NCBI GenBank assembly: GCA_036351575.1
Contig: JAZBPJ010000159.1
Coordinates: forward strand, 1-48,699
Direction of reading: 5' to 3'
Length of the DNA: 48,699 nt
Source: JABDPF01 sp036351575
GTDB taxonomy: Bacteria; Pseudomonadota; Gammaproteobacteria; Xanthomonadales; SZUA-36
This document shows positions 18,885-27,042 of this stretch, in pieces (within the stretch, counting starts at the first letter, position 1; each line of letters begins with the position of its first letter). The position numbers and the translations under genes were made by a program. The notes under the pieces are model-generated. The model saw only the letters and a list, made by a program, of their open reading frames with translations, ran no database searches and was not told the DNA's origin.

Positions 18885-19361
18885 ATGGAGCCGGATCAGT
18901 CGCAACTACTGGCACAGCTGGCGGATATCCACGAAGCCGCCCAGCCGCCCTGGTGGCCTCCCGCCACCGGTTGGTGGCTGCTGGGCCTCGTGCTGCTCCT
19001 GCTGATCTCGGTAACGGTCCGTGCCCTGTTGCGCCGCGCCGCGATTCGCCGCCGCCGCCGGGCCTGGCTTCTGGAGCTGTCCCGCCTGGCAGAAGAGCAG
19101 GAACGGCATGCGGATCCGGGCGCCTACCTGGCCGGCCTCAACCGGCTGTTTCGCGCGGTCGCGCTGCGCGCATTCCCCGGCAGCGGCTGTGCGCGCCTCG
19201 AGGGCGAGTCGTGGGTCGCGTTCCTGAAGGGTCTTCTGCCGGAAGACGCGGACACGGAAAACCTCGCCGCGCTGGCGCGGGGACCCTACCAGCCTGCGCC
19301 CGAATTCGAGGCGGAATCACTGGAGCGGCTGGTCAGGTCATGGGTGAAGCTTTATGGCTGA
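18885..19361 (+). CDS. DUF4381 small membrane protein of the Bat operon
   Basis: This 158-residue single-pass membrane protein has a short N-terminal segment with the family tryptophans (PPWWPPATGWWLLGLVLLLL, about residues 22-41), a membrane helix at about 30-47, and an arginine-rich cytoplasmic stretch. A soluble helical domain follows (GESWVAFLKGL). It belongs to the DUF4381 family found between DUF58 and batA. Its function is unknown, probably anchoring or assembly of the complex. It overlaps batA by eight bases. Confidence 0.88.
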   Translation: MEPDQSQLLAQLADIHEAAQPPWWPPATGWWLLGLVLLLLISVTVRALLRRAAIRRRRRAWLLELSRLAEEQERHADPGAYLAGLNRLFRAVALRAFPGSGCARLEGESWVAFLKGLLPEDADTENLAALARGPYQPAPEFEAESLERLVRSWVKLYG

Positions 19362-20373
19362 CGCCATGGCCAGCGAAGGGCTGACGCTCGCCTGGGCCTG
19401 GGTCCTGTGGCTGCTGCCGCTGCCCCTGCTGCTGCGCCGCTGGCTTGCACCGGCGACCGGCGCCGGCGGGCAGGCGCTGCGCGTGCCCTGGTTCGCGACG
19501 ATGCACGAGGGGGCCGCGGCCTGGCTGCGGCGGCCGCTGCTGGCTGTAATCGCGACCCTTGCCTGGCTTTTGCTGCTCATGGCGGCGGCCCGGCCGCAGT
19601 GGGTGGGCGAGATCGAGAACCTGCCCGTGACCGGCCGTGACCTGCTGCTGGCGGTCGACATATCGGGCTCCATGGATACGCAGGACATGCTGCTGGAAGG
19701 CAGGCCGGTCAACCGGCTTGCGGTCGTCAAGAAGGTCGCCGGCGAGTTTATCCAGCGGCGCCGCGGAGACCGGGTCGGACTGGTGCTTTTCGGCAGCCGT
19801 GCTTACCTGCAGACGCCGCTGACGTTCGATACCGAGACGACCGCGATCCTGCTGGACGAATCCGAGATCGGCCTGGCGGGACGCGAGACCGCGATCGGAG
19901 ACGCCATCGGACTCGCCGTGAAACGCCTGCGTGAAGACGCCGCCAGCGAACGTGTCCTGATCCTGTTGACCGACGGCGCCAACACGTCCGGTGAAGTGCA
20001 GCCGATGCAGGCCACGGAATTCGCCGCCCGCGAGGGGCTGCGCATCTACACGGTCGGCGTGGGCGCCGATGAAATGATGGTGAAGGATTTTTTCGGCAGC
20101 CGCCTGGTCAATCCCTCGGCCGACCTGGACGAGGATACGCTGCGGGCCATCGCGAACCGCACCGGCGGCGCCTATTTCCGCGCGCGCGACGCCAAGGCCC
20201 TGGCGGAAATCTACGAGCTGATCGACGAACTGGAACCGGTGGAAAGTGACCAGGAGGCTGTTCGGCCCGTGGACGAGTTGTTCTACGTGCCCCTTGCCGC
20301 CGCGTTCCTGCTCGCCCTGGCCGGCGTGACTCTGCTGCTGGCGCCCGCGCTGCGCCGGGGGTTGCCGGCATGA
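19354..20373 (+). CDS. batA: BatA-like von Willebrand factor A membrane protein
   Basis: The 339-residue protein has N-terminal hydrophobic segments (VLWLLPLPLLLRRWL, LLAVIATLAWLLLLMAAARP), a periplasmic or cytoplasmic-face VWA domain, and a C-terminal membrane helix (PLAAAFLLALAGVTLLLAP). The metal-ion-dependent adhesion site is intact: DISGSMDTQDM near residue 103, a downstream Thr in GRETAIGDAIG, and LILLTDGANTSGE. The start at 19354 overlaps the DUF4381 gene. The operon resembles the Bat (aerotolerance) operons, whose exact function is not settled; a role in envelope stress is often proposed. Confidence 0.9.
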   Translation: MADAMASEGLTLAWAWVLWLLPLPLLLRRWLAPATGAGGQALRVPWFATMHEGAAAWLRRPLLAVIATLAWLLLLMAAARPQWVGEIENLPVTGRDLLLAVDISGSMDTQDMLLEGRPVNRLAVVKKVAGEFIQRRRGDRVGLVLFGSRAYLQTPLTFDTETTAILLDESEIGLAGRETAIGDAIGLAVKRLREDAASERVLILLTDGANTSGEVQPMQATEFAAREGLRIYTVGVGADEMMVKDFFGSRLVNPSADLDEDTLRAIANRTGGAYFRARDAKALAEIYELIDELEPVESDQEAVRPVDELFYVPLAAAFLLALAGVTLLLAPALRRGLPA

Positions 20374-22049
20374 TGGCGGAGTCATTGCATTTCATCCGCC
20401 CGATGTGGCTGCTGCTGCTGCCGCTCGCGGTGCTGCTTCCCTGGGCGTGGAAGAAGGCGCGGCGACCGTCCGGCGACTGGGCGCGTGCCTGTGATCCGCA
20501 CCTGCTGCGCTGGCTGGCGGTGGAGCAGGGCGAAAACGAGCGGAGCCGGGGAGGTCACTGGCTGGCCGGCCTGGCGATTGCGATCACGCTGCTGGCGCTC
20601 TCGGGCCCGAGCTGGCAGAAGCTTCCGGACGTGTCTTTTTCCGCGCGCGACGCCCGCGTGATCGTGCTGGACCTGTCGCTCTCGATGCTGGCCGGTGACC
20701 TGCGGCCGGACCGTCTGACCCGGGTGCGTTTTCGCCTGGCGGACCTGCTGGAGCAGACGGAAGAAGGCCAGCTGGGCCTGGTGGTGTTCGCCGGTGATGC
20801 TTTTGTCGTATCGCCGTTGACGAACGATACGAACACCATTGCCAACATGCTGCCCGCCCTGCAGCCCGATATCGTGCCGGTGGCCGGCAGCCGGGCCGAC
20901 CTCGGGCTGGAAATGGCGGCATCCCTGCTGGGCCGCTCGGGATTCGCGCGCGGCGAGATCCTGCTGGTCACCGATTCGGTCGATTCACGGGATGTTGCAA
21001 AAGCCCGTTCCCTCGCCCGCGAAGGCATCGTGACATCGGTGCTGGGCGTGGGTACGAGAAAAGGGGCCCCGATCCCCAGCGGCGGCGGATTCATCAAGGA
21101 CCGTGGCGGCAATGTCGTGATCGCCCGTCTCGACAATGCTGCGCTGCGGGAACTGGCCCGGGCCGGCGGCGGGGTCTACTCCGAACTCGGACCGGCGAAC
21201 GGCGACTCCGTGCTGTGGGGGGCGGCGGAAGGATCGGAATTCGCCGCGCGGGACGACGCCCTGGGCGATCGCTGGAAGGACAGCGGTCCCTGGCTGGCCC
21301 TGTTATTGCTGCCGTTGGCCCTGGCCGGATTCCGCCGCGGCCTGTTCTTCATGCTGCCGCTGCTGTTGGCTAACGGCCTGATGTTTCCCGCGAGTGCGCA
21401 CGCCGGGTGGTGGGAAGACCTCTGGCAGCGCGGCGACCAGCAGGCCTGGAAGGCCCTGCGCGCCGGCGATTCGCAAAAGGCGGCGGCTCTTGCCGAGGAC
21501 GCAGGGCTCGCCGCCGAGGCCAGCTACCGAATCGGGGAGTACGCCGACGCGGCCGATGCCTGGAGCGGTCTGGAAACAGCCGACGCACACTACAACCGGG
21601 GCAACGCGCTGGCCCATGCCGGTGACCTGGACGGCGCCATCGCGGCTTACGACCGGGCGCTGGAACTCGATCCGGACATGCTGGATGCGATCTACAACCG
21701 CAACATCGTCGAGCAGATGAAGCAGGAGCAGGAAAAATCCGGGCAGAACGGTGAAAACGATGAGCAGCAGTCATCGGATCAGCAGCAGGAAAGTGAGCAG
21801 GAGGGCGAGCAGGAAGAGTCCGGCGATGAAGGCGAATCGCCCGAGGAGCAGGACAGCGAACCTTCCGCGGAAGAGCAGGGAGAACCCGAGCCGCAGGATC
21901 TCGCGGAAACCTGGTCCGAAGAAGATGAGCAGGCGATGGAACAATGGCTGCGGCGGATACCCGATGATCCCGGCGGCCTGTTGCGCAGAAAATTCCGTAA
22001 CGAGCACCAGAGAAGGGGTGCGCCCGAGGACGAGAACGAAAAATGGTGA
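20370..22049 (+). CDS. batB: BatB-BatC type VWA/TPR protein
   Basis: This 559-residue protein joins a VWA domain and TPR repeats, which are separate genes (batB and batC) in some phyla. Two N-terminal membrane segments precede a VWA domain whose adhesion motif is DLSLSMLAG near residue 106. A further hydrophobic segment lies near 310-340. TPR units follow at about 370-455 (YNRGNALAHAGDLDGAIAAY). A very acidic Gln/Glu-rich linker (about 455-520) ends with EQWLRRIPDDPGGLLRRKF, a conserved C-terminal motif. It overlaps batA by four bases and batD by seven. Confidence 0.9.
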   Translation: MMAESLHFIRPMWLLLLPLAVLLPWAWKKARRPSGDWARACDPHLLRWLAVEQGENERSRGGHWLAGLAIAITLLALSGPSWQKLPDVSFSARDARVIVLDLSLSMLAGDLRPDRLTRVRFRLADLLEQTEEGQLGLVVFAGDAFVVSPLTNDTNTIANMLPALQPDIVPVAGSRADLGLEMAASLLGRSGFARGEILLVTDSVDSRDVAKARSLAREGIVTSVLGVGTRKGAPIPSGGGFIKDRGGNVVIARLDNAALRELARAGGGVYSELGPANGDSVLWGAAEGSEFAARDDALGDRWKDSGPWLALLLLPLALAGFRRGLFFMLPLLLANGLMFPASAHAGWWEDLWQRGDQQAWKALRAGDSQKAAALAEDAGLAAEASYRIGEYADAADAWSGLETADAHYNRGNALAHAGDLDGAIAAYDRALELDPDMLDAIYNRNIVEQMKQEQEKSGQNGENDEQQSSDQQQESEQEGEQEESGDEGESPEEQDSEPSAEEQGEPEPQDLAETWSEEDEQAMEQWLRRIPDDPGGLLRRKFRNEHQRRGAPEDENEKW

Positions 22050-23776
22050 TCGACAATTACCGCAATGGCAGTTTGCGCCGCATGTTCACACCGGCCGTCC
22101 TGTTGCTGGCTTTTCTGCTCGCTTTGCCCGCGCAGGCGGCTGTTCAACTGGTGCTGGACCGGGACCGGGTCATGGTGGGTGAAACGGTCACGCTCACGTT
22201 CCTGACGGACGATGCAAGCCGGGACCTGGGCGTGGATTTCAGCGCACTGGAAAAGGACTTTGACATACTGGACCAGCGCACCGAATCCCAGATCTCGATC
22301 GTCAATGGCCGCCAGGCGGCGACCAAGCGACTGCTGCTGACGGTCGAACCGAAACGCGCCGGCCAACTCACCATTCCGGCTTTTCGTTTCGGCGAGGATG
22401 CCACGCGGGCCGTGGTCCTGGAGGTCGCACCGGCGCCTGAACTCGCTGCGGGTGAGTTGCCGCCGGTATTCATCGAGGCTGAAATCACGCCCTCGGAAGG
22501 GCCTTATTTCGTGCATGCCCAGTTCGGTCTTGTCGTGCGGGTTTTTTACCGCCAGAACCTGACCGAGGCCACCATCAGCCAGCCGGACCCGGCGCCTGCG
22601 GCGGTCAGCCTGTTGCAGGAAACCCCGTTCCAGGCCGAACGCGGAGGGGAGCGCTACCGGGTGCTGGAGCGCCACTACGCCGTTTTTCCCGAACGGTCGG
22701 GCGAACTGGTGATACCGCCGATGGAATTGTCGGGGCGCCTGGTGGAGCGCAAGGCGGGCAGCGTCTGGCAGCCGACGGTGCGCGGCCGCCGGGTGCGTGA
22801 GCAGAGCGCGGAGATCCGGCTGCAGATCGAAGCCAGGCCGGCGGAATTTACCGGCCCGGAGTGGCAGCCTGCCCGCGAATACCGCATTGCGCAGCAGATT
22901 TCGTCCGCTGAGGCGCTGCGCGTAGGTGAACCCGTAACGCGCACGATCCTGATCGACGCGAAGGGCCTGGCGGAAAACATGATTGTCGAACCCGAGTGGC
23001 CGGAGCTCACGGGCGCCCGTGTCTACGCCGACCAGCCGCAGGGCATCACGCGGGACGATGGCCGCTGGGTGCTCGGCCACAAGGAATTCCGCTACGCGGT
23101 GGTGCCCGAAGAGGAAGGTGAGCTGATCCTGCCGGAACTCCGGGTGGAATGGTGGGATACGAAGGAAAACATGCAAAGGTCCGCTGTTTTGCCCGCGCAC
23201 ACCGTGATGGTGCAGCCTTCGGCGCTGGTGCCGCCGCCTGAACACGGCGCCATGCAGGCCGGACCGCAGGCGCCGGGCGACGGGGCTTCGGCAGGGGCCC
23301 GGGGTTCGTACCCGTGGAAATGGCTGGCCTTGCTGTTTGCCGGCCTCTGGCTGGCAACGCTTGGGCTGGCGTTCCGCCTGGGCAGGAACCGGGCGCGGGC
23401 GATCGAGCGCCGTGCAGCGGCAGATGGTGCTGAACAGAAGGAGCAGGATTTGCTCGGCTCGTTAAGGAAGGCCTGCACGCAGGGCGACAGGACGGCCGCG
23501 CGTGCCTGCCTGCAGCGCTGGTTGCTGTTTCATGGGCCGCGGGCGTGCTCCGGGCTGCACGAGTTCGCGGCGCACGTGGATGACGACGGCTTGCGTTCCG
23601 ATCTGCTCGCCCTGGACGCCGACGGGTTCCGGCCGGGTGGCGAAGGCGGTTGGGACGGTTCACGGTTCTGGCGCCGTTTCTCGGCCTGGCGGCAGCAAAG
23701 AGCGCACTGGGCCGATCCGCCGGCGCCGGCATCAGACCTTTATGCCATGAAGAATCGCGTCAGGCCGGCCGACTAG
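22043..23776 (+). CDS. batD: BatD family protein
   Basis: This 577-residue protein has a signal-like N-terminus. If the ATG at 22082 (MFTPAVLLLAFLLALPAQA) is the start, it is a clean signal peptide; the ATG at 22043 would add 13 residues and overlap batB. A large periplasmic region follows with two BatD repeats (DRVMVGETVTLTFL near 40; EALRVGEPVTRTILI near 290). A single membrane helix lies at about 425-445 (KWLALLFAGLWLATLGLAF), and a short cytoplasmic tail ends the protein. It closes the operon and faces the SPOR gene tail to tail. Confidence 0.88.
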   Translation: MVIDNYRNGSLRRMFTPAVLLLAFLLALPAQAAVQLVLDRDRVMVGETVTLTFLTDDASRDLGVDFSALEKDFDILDQRTESQISIVNGRQAATKRLLLTVEPKRAGQLTIPAFRFGEDATRAVVLEVAPAPELAAGELPPVFIEAEITPSEGPYFVHAQFGLVVRVFYRQNLTEATISQPDPAPAAVSLLQETPFQAERGGERYRVLERHYAVFPERSGELVIPPMELSGRLVERKAGSVWQPTVRGRRVREQSAEIRLQIEARPAEFTGPEWQPAREYRIAQQISSAEALRVGEPVTRTILIDAKGLAENMIVEPEWPELTGARVYADQPQGITRDDGRWVLGHKEFRYAVVPEEEGELILPELRVEWWDTKENMQRSAVLPAHTVMVQPSALVPPPEHGAMQAGPQAPGDGASAGARGSYPWKWLALLFAGLWLATLGLAFRLGRNRARAIERRAAADGAEQKEQDLLGSLRKACTQGDRTAARACLQRWLLFHGPRACSGLHEFAAHVDDDGLRSDLLALDADGFRPGGEGGWDGSRFWRRFSAWRQQRAHWADPPAPASDLYAMKNRVRPAD

Positions 23777-23801
23777 CCCGAACATTGCAACAGTCGGGCT
23801 A
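23774..23801. terminator. Hairpin at the batD/SPOR convergent junction
   Basis: TAGCCCGA (23774-23781) and TCGGGCTA (23794-23801) form an eight-base inverted repeat with a 12-base loop. The TAG stops of batD and of the opposing SPOR gene are its outermost bases. There is no T-tract, so if it stops transcription it probably relies on Rho or the stem alone. Confidence 0.4.
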
Positions 23802-24371
23802 AGGGTTACGCAGCACCAGGCTCTCGATGCCGTTGTCTGCGAGCCGGTTCCGTTTCGCTTCCGCCGAGCGCGTGCCTTTGACCGGCCCGATTCGAACCCG
23901 GTGCCAGGTGGCGCCGTTGACGGTCACTTTCTGGACCTCCGCGGCCTCTCCCAGCAAGGCGAGCTGCGCCTTGCGCTGCTCAGCGTCCGCCATCTCGCGG
24001 AACGAACCAACCTGCAGGTAGAACACGTCCTCGCTATCGCCGGTGACCGGCGTTTCGGGTTCTGCCCGTGATTGTCGGCTCAATTCTTCTTCGGGCACCA
24101 CGACCTCCATTTCCGGCAGGATCGTGAAAAAGTCATAGCGCGGCGACTCTTTCTTTTCTTTCTCGCCGGCCGGCGCGATCTCCTCGCTGTCGCTGGTTTC
24201 CGCGTTGCCCGGCCTGGTGTCGTTTTCCACTGCCTCGGGCTGGGGAATGTAGCCCTTGGCGAACAGGTACCAGGCCATGGTCAGGCCAATCAGTATGCCG
24301 GCCATCAGCCACATCCATGCGGGCGTGCCGCTTTTTGCGCGGGTTCGGCTGGCGGCTTTGCGGCGTGCCAT
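23799..24371 (-). CDS. FtsN-like SPOR-domain protein
   Basis: This 190-residue bitopic protein has a basic N-terminus (MARRKAASRTRAKSG), one membrane segment (WMWLMAGILIGLTMAWYLFA), a linker containing the motif YDFFTILPEMEVVVPEEE seen in FtsN-like proteins, and a C-terminal SPOR domain from FYLQVGSFREMADAEQRKAQ. SPOR binds septal glycan lacking stem peptides. Its start codon abuts the argS stop (TAGATG), so it is translated with argS, a common arrangement in gammaproteobacteria. It is probably a divisome component; I hold back the name ftsN because more than one SPOR protein may exist. Confidence 0.87.
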   Translation of the reverse strand: MARRKAASRTRAKSGTPAWMWLMAGILIGLTMAWYLFAKGYIPQPEAVENDTRPGNAETSDSEEIAPAGEKEKKESPRYDFFTILPEMEVVVPEEELSRQSRAEPETPVTGDSEDVFYLQVGSFREMADAEQRKAQLALLGEAAEVQKVTVNGATWHRVRIGPVKGTRSAEAKRNRLADNGIESLVLRNP

Positions 24372-26132
24372 CTACATTTCCTCCGGGGCCGAAACGCCGA
24401 GCAATTCAAGGCCCTTGCGAAGGACGGTGCGCGTGGCGTCGATCAGGTTGAGTCGGGCGTTGCGCAGGTTTTCATCGCTGACCAGGAACTGGTGCGCGTT
24501 GTAGTAGGAGTGCAGGTCGGTTGCCAGTGAATGCAGGTAGTGGGCAACCAGGTGCGGCGAGCGCAGGCGCGCCGCGGAATCAATGGTCTCCGGGAACCGG
24601 CTGATGTTGCGCATCAGCGCCAGTTCGTGATCCTGCACCAGCTGATCGATCGCCGCGATACCGATCTCGACGTTGTGCCGCGTGTCCTGGTCTTCCAGGT
24701 TTCGAAATACGCTGCAGATGCGGGCGTGGGCGTACTGTATGTAATAAACCGGGTTTTCATTGCTGCGGGACTTGGCCAGGTCCAGGTCAAAATCCAGGTG
24801 CTGGTCGTGCGACCGCATCACGTAGAAAAAGCGGGCCGCATCCGTGCTGACTTCCTCGCGCAGTTCGCGCAGGGTGATGAACTGGCCCGAACGCGTGGAC
24901 ATCGCGACCTTTTCACCGAATCGGAACAGCACCGCGAACTGGACCAGCAGGACCTCGAGCCGTTCCGGGTTCTCGCCCAGCCCGATGGCGGCGGCGCGCA
25001 GCCGGGCGACGTAACCGTGATGGTCGGCGCCGAACACGTAGAGGGCGGTTTCGAACCCGCGCTCCAGCTTGTTCAGGAAATAGGCGATATCCGAGGCGAA
25101 ATAGGTGGTGCGGCCGTTGTCCCGGATGACGACGCGGTCTTTTTCGTCGCCCAGTGCGGAGGCGCGGAACCAGGTGGCGCCGTCTTTTTCATACAGGTGG
25201 CCGTTTGCGCGCAGACGCTCGATGGCATGCTGCAGCGCACCGCTTTCTTCCAGGTCGCGCTCGCAGAACCACTTATCGAAATGAACACCGAATTCGCCGA
25301 GGTCTTGCTTGATGTCATCCAGGATGTGGTTCAGCGCCGTGTCGAAAAACACCCGGTACCCGTCTTCGCCCAGCAGCGACCTGGCGCGCGCGATCAGTGC
25401 ATCCAGGTGAGCCTCACCGTCACCGCCCTGGTTGACGGAAGGCGGCAGTCCCTCGGTGACTTCGAGGCTGGTGAAGCGCCATTGGTCGCCCTGTTCCTGG
25501 CGGACCAGGCGCGCGATATCGTAGATATAATCGCCGCGGTAACCGTTCTCCGGGAACTCGGTCGGCTCTCCGCACAGTTCGAGGTAGCGGATCCACACGC
25601 AGACGGCGAGGATGTCCATCTGGCGGCCGTTGTCATTGACGTAGTATTCACGCTGAACTTCGTAACCCGCGGCCTGCAGGATGCTCGCGAGGCTCGCGCC
25701 GTAGGCGGCGCCGCGTCCGTGGCCGACGTGCAGGGGGCCGGTCGGGTTGGCCGAGACGTACTCGACGGTGATGCGGTTGCGCCCGCCACGTACCAGCTGA
25801 CCGTATTCATCACCCTGACGAAGAACGTCCTTGAGTACGCCGGTAAGCGCGCAGCGTTCGAGGAAAATATTGATGAACCCGGGGCCGGCGATTTCCATGC
25901 GCGCGACCTGCCGCGAGACAGGAACTTTCTCGATGATGGCCTCAGCGAGCTTGCGCGGCGGCATGCCGGCAGTCTTTGCCAGCACCATGGCGACGTTGGA
26001 AGCGAACTCTCCGTGCTCGGGGGAACGCGTGCGCTCAAGCTGCGGGTTGAACTCGGCGTCAGCGGGCAGCACGCCCACTCGCTGCAGGTGGAGCAATGAT
26101 TGTGACAGCAGTTCTTCTAGGTGTTCTTTCAC
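24372..26132 (-). CDS. argS: Arginyl-tRNA synthetase
   Basis: This class I synthetase charges tRNA-Arg and has 586 residues from a GTG start at 26132. The N-terminal Add1 tRNA-binding domain comes first. HIGH-type motif: SANPTGPLHVGHGRGAAYG (about 125-143). KMSKS-type position: VAMSTRSGQFITL (about 405). The C-terminal DALR anticodon-binding domain starts near PVYYIQYAHARICSVFRNLE. Length is standard (E. coli 577). The ribosome site is weak. The gene is divergent from the carbonic anhydrase across a 355-base AT-rich gap. Confidence 0.97.
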   Translation of the reverse strand: MKEHLEELLSQSLLHLQRVGVLPADAEFNPQLERTRSPEHGEFASNVAMVLAKTAGMPPRKLAEAIIEKVPVSRQVARMEIAGPGFINIFLERCALTGVLKDVLRQGDEYGQLVRGGRNRITVEYVSANPTGPLHVGHGRGAAYGASLASILQAAGYEVQREYYVNDNGRQMDILAVCVWIRYLELCGEPTEFPENGYRGDYIYDIARLVRQEQGDQWRFTSLEVTEGLPPSVNQGGDGEAHLDALIARARSLLGEDGYRVFFDTALNHILDDIKQDLGEFGVHFDKWFCERDLEESGALQHAIERLRANGHLYEKDGATWFRASALGDEKDRVVIRDNGRTTYFASDIAYFLNKLERGFETALYVFGADHHGYVARLRAAAIGLGENPERLEVLLVQFAVLFRFGEKVAMSTRSGQFITLRELREEVSTDAARFFYVMRSHDQHLDFDLDLAKSRSNENPVYYIQYAHARICSVFRNLEDQDTRHNVEIGIAAIDQLVQDHELALMRNISRFPETIDSAARLRSPHLVAHYLHSLATDLHSYYNAHQFLVSDENLRNARLNLIDATRTVLRKGLELLGVSAPEEM

Positions 26133-26487
26133 TGGGTGGGTCTCGTTCCACGCGCGGCCGTTGTCGACCCCTGAAAACGCAATATTGTAAACCTTTGCGG
26201 GAAACAGAAGAAGAACAATGGTTTCTGGACCGCCCGGTGGCGGGGGAATGGATTGAAAACCTGTGGATAACTATGTGTGTAATCGGGCGTGCTTTGAAAA
26301 AACGTTCGAAGCGCGAAAAACCTCGAAATGGCATAAATTGTGCTGTTTTATGGATAATCATATAAAAACATATATTTATGGACACTATCTTCCAAGACGT
26401 ATGCGATAAACGGTTCAAGTTGGTGTTTTATACGCCTGGTCCTGCGCTGTGCATAAAATTTTCGAAGGGTGATAAGATTCCCGCGTG
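26133..26487. other. Gene-free AT-rich stretch with DnaA-box-like sites
   Basis: This is the only gap over 300 bases. Its second half is strikingly AT-rich for the window: 26332-26380 has 10 G/C in 49 bases. TGTGGATAA (26262-26270) and TGTGCATAA (26448-26456) both match the DnaA box TTATNCACA on the minus strand. TGTGTGTAA (26274-26282), TATGGATAA (26349-26357) and TTATGGACA (26376-26384) are one mismatch away. The argS promoter should lie near its left end and the carbonic anhydrase promoter at its right. I saw no GATC cluster and no convincing gene. Confidence 0.55.
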
Positions 26488-27042
26488 ATGAATACCGCCG
26501 CGGGCAACAGCACCTATCGATTCCTGTACAGCCATCCGGTGCTCGGTGAGCGCGTTTACGTGGCCCCCGGGGCGCACCTGAGCGGGGCGGTGAAAATCGG
26601 CGACGATTCGTCGATCTGGCCGATGGCCGTTGCACGCGGAGACGTGAACCGGATCGAAATCGGCGCCCGCTGCAACATCCAGGATGCCTGCGTCCTGCAC
26701 GTCACCCACGAGAGTGAATGGCTGCCCGAAGGCGGGCCCCTGCTGCTGGGTGACGACGTGACCGTGGGCCACGCCGCGGTGCTGCACGCCTGCACCGTCG
26801 GCCATCGCTGCCTGGTGGGGATGAGCGCCACCGTGCTGGACGGCGCCGTGCTGGAGGACGACGTGATGATCGCAGCGGGTTCGGTCGTGCCGCCCGGTAA
26901 ACACATAGCGGCCGGCACGCTATGGCGCGGGAACCCGGCGCGCTACGTGCGCGATCTCAGTCCGCAGGAAATCGATTACCTGCCGTACAATGCCCATCAC
27001 TACGTTCGCCTGAAAGACCACTACCTCAAGGAGGGGCGCTAG
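26488..27042 (+). CDS. Gamma-class carbonic anhydrase family protein (YrdA-like)
   Basis: This 184-residue left-handed beta-helix hexapeptide protein is of the gamma-carbonic anhydrase group, which would interconvert CO2 and bicarbonate at a trimer-interface metal. The three metal-ligand His regions are visible: VLHVTHESEW, then DVTVGHAAVLHACTVGH. Other family motifs are DDSSIWPMAVARGDVNRIEI and MIAAGSVVPPGKHIAAGTLW. Many YrdA/PaaY-type members have weak or unproven activity. ATG 26488 is preceded by in-frame GTG 26485. TAAGAT (26473-26478) lies nine bases upstream of the ATG, so the mRNA could be leaderless. The stop is immediately followed by the dctM start. Confidence 0.9.
   Translation: MNTAAGNSTYRFLYSHPVLGERVYVAPGAHLSGAVKIGDDSSIWPMAVARGDVNRIEIGARCNIQDACVLHVTHESEWLPEGGPLLLGDDVTVGHAAVLHACTVGHRCLVGMSATVLDGAVLEDDVMIAAGSVVPPGKHIAAGTLWRGNPARYVRDLSPQEIDYLPYNAHHYVRLKDHYLKEGR

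Noticed and set aside
26096..26365. 89-codon plus-strand reading frame across the argS/carbonic anhydrase gap
   Set aside because: It starts inside argS on the other strand, has no ribosome site and no recognisable family, and runs into the AT-rich island.
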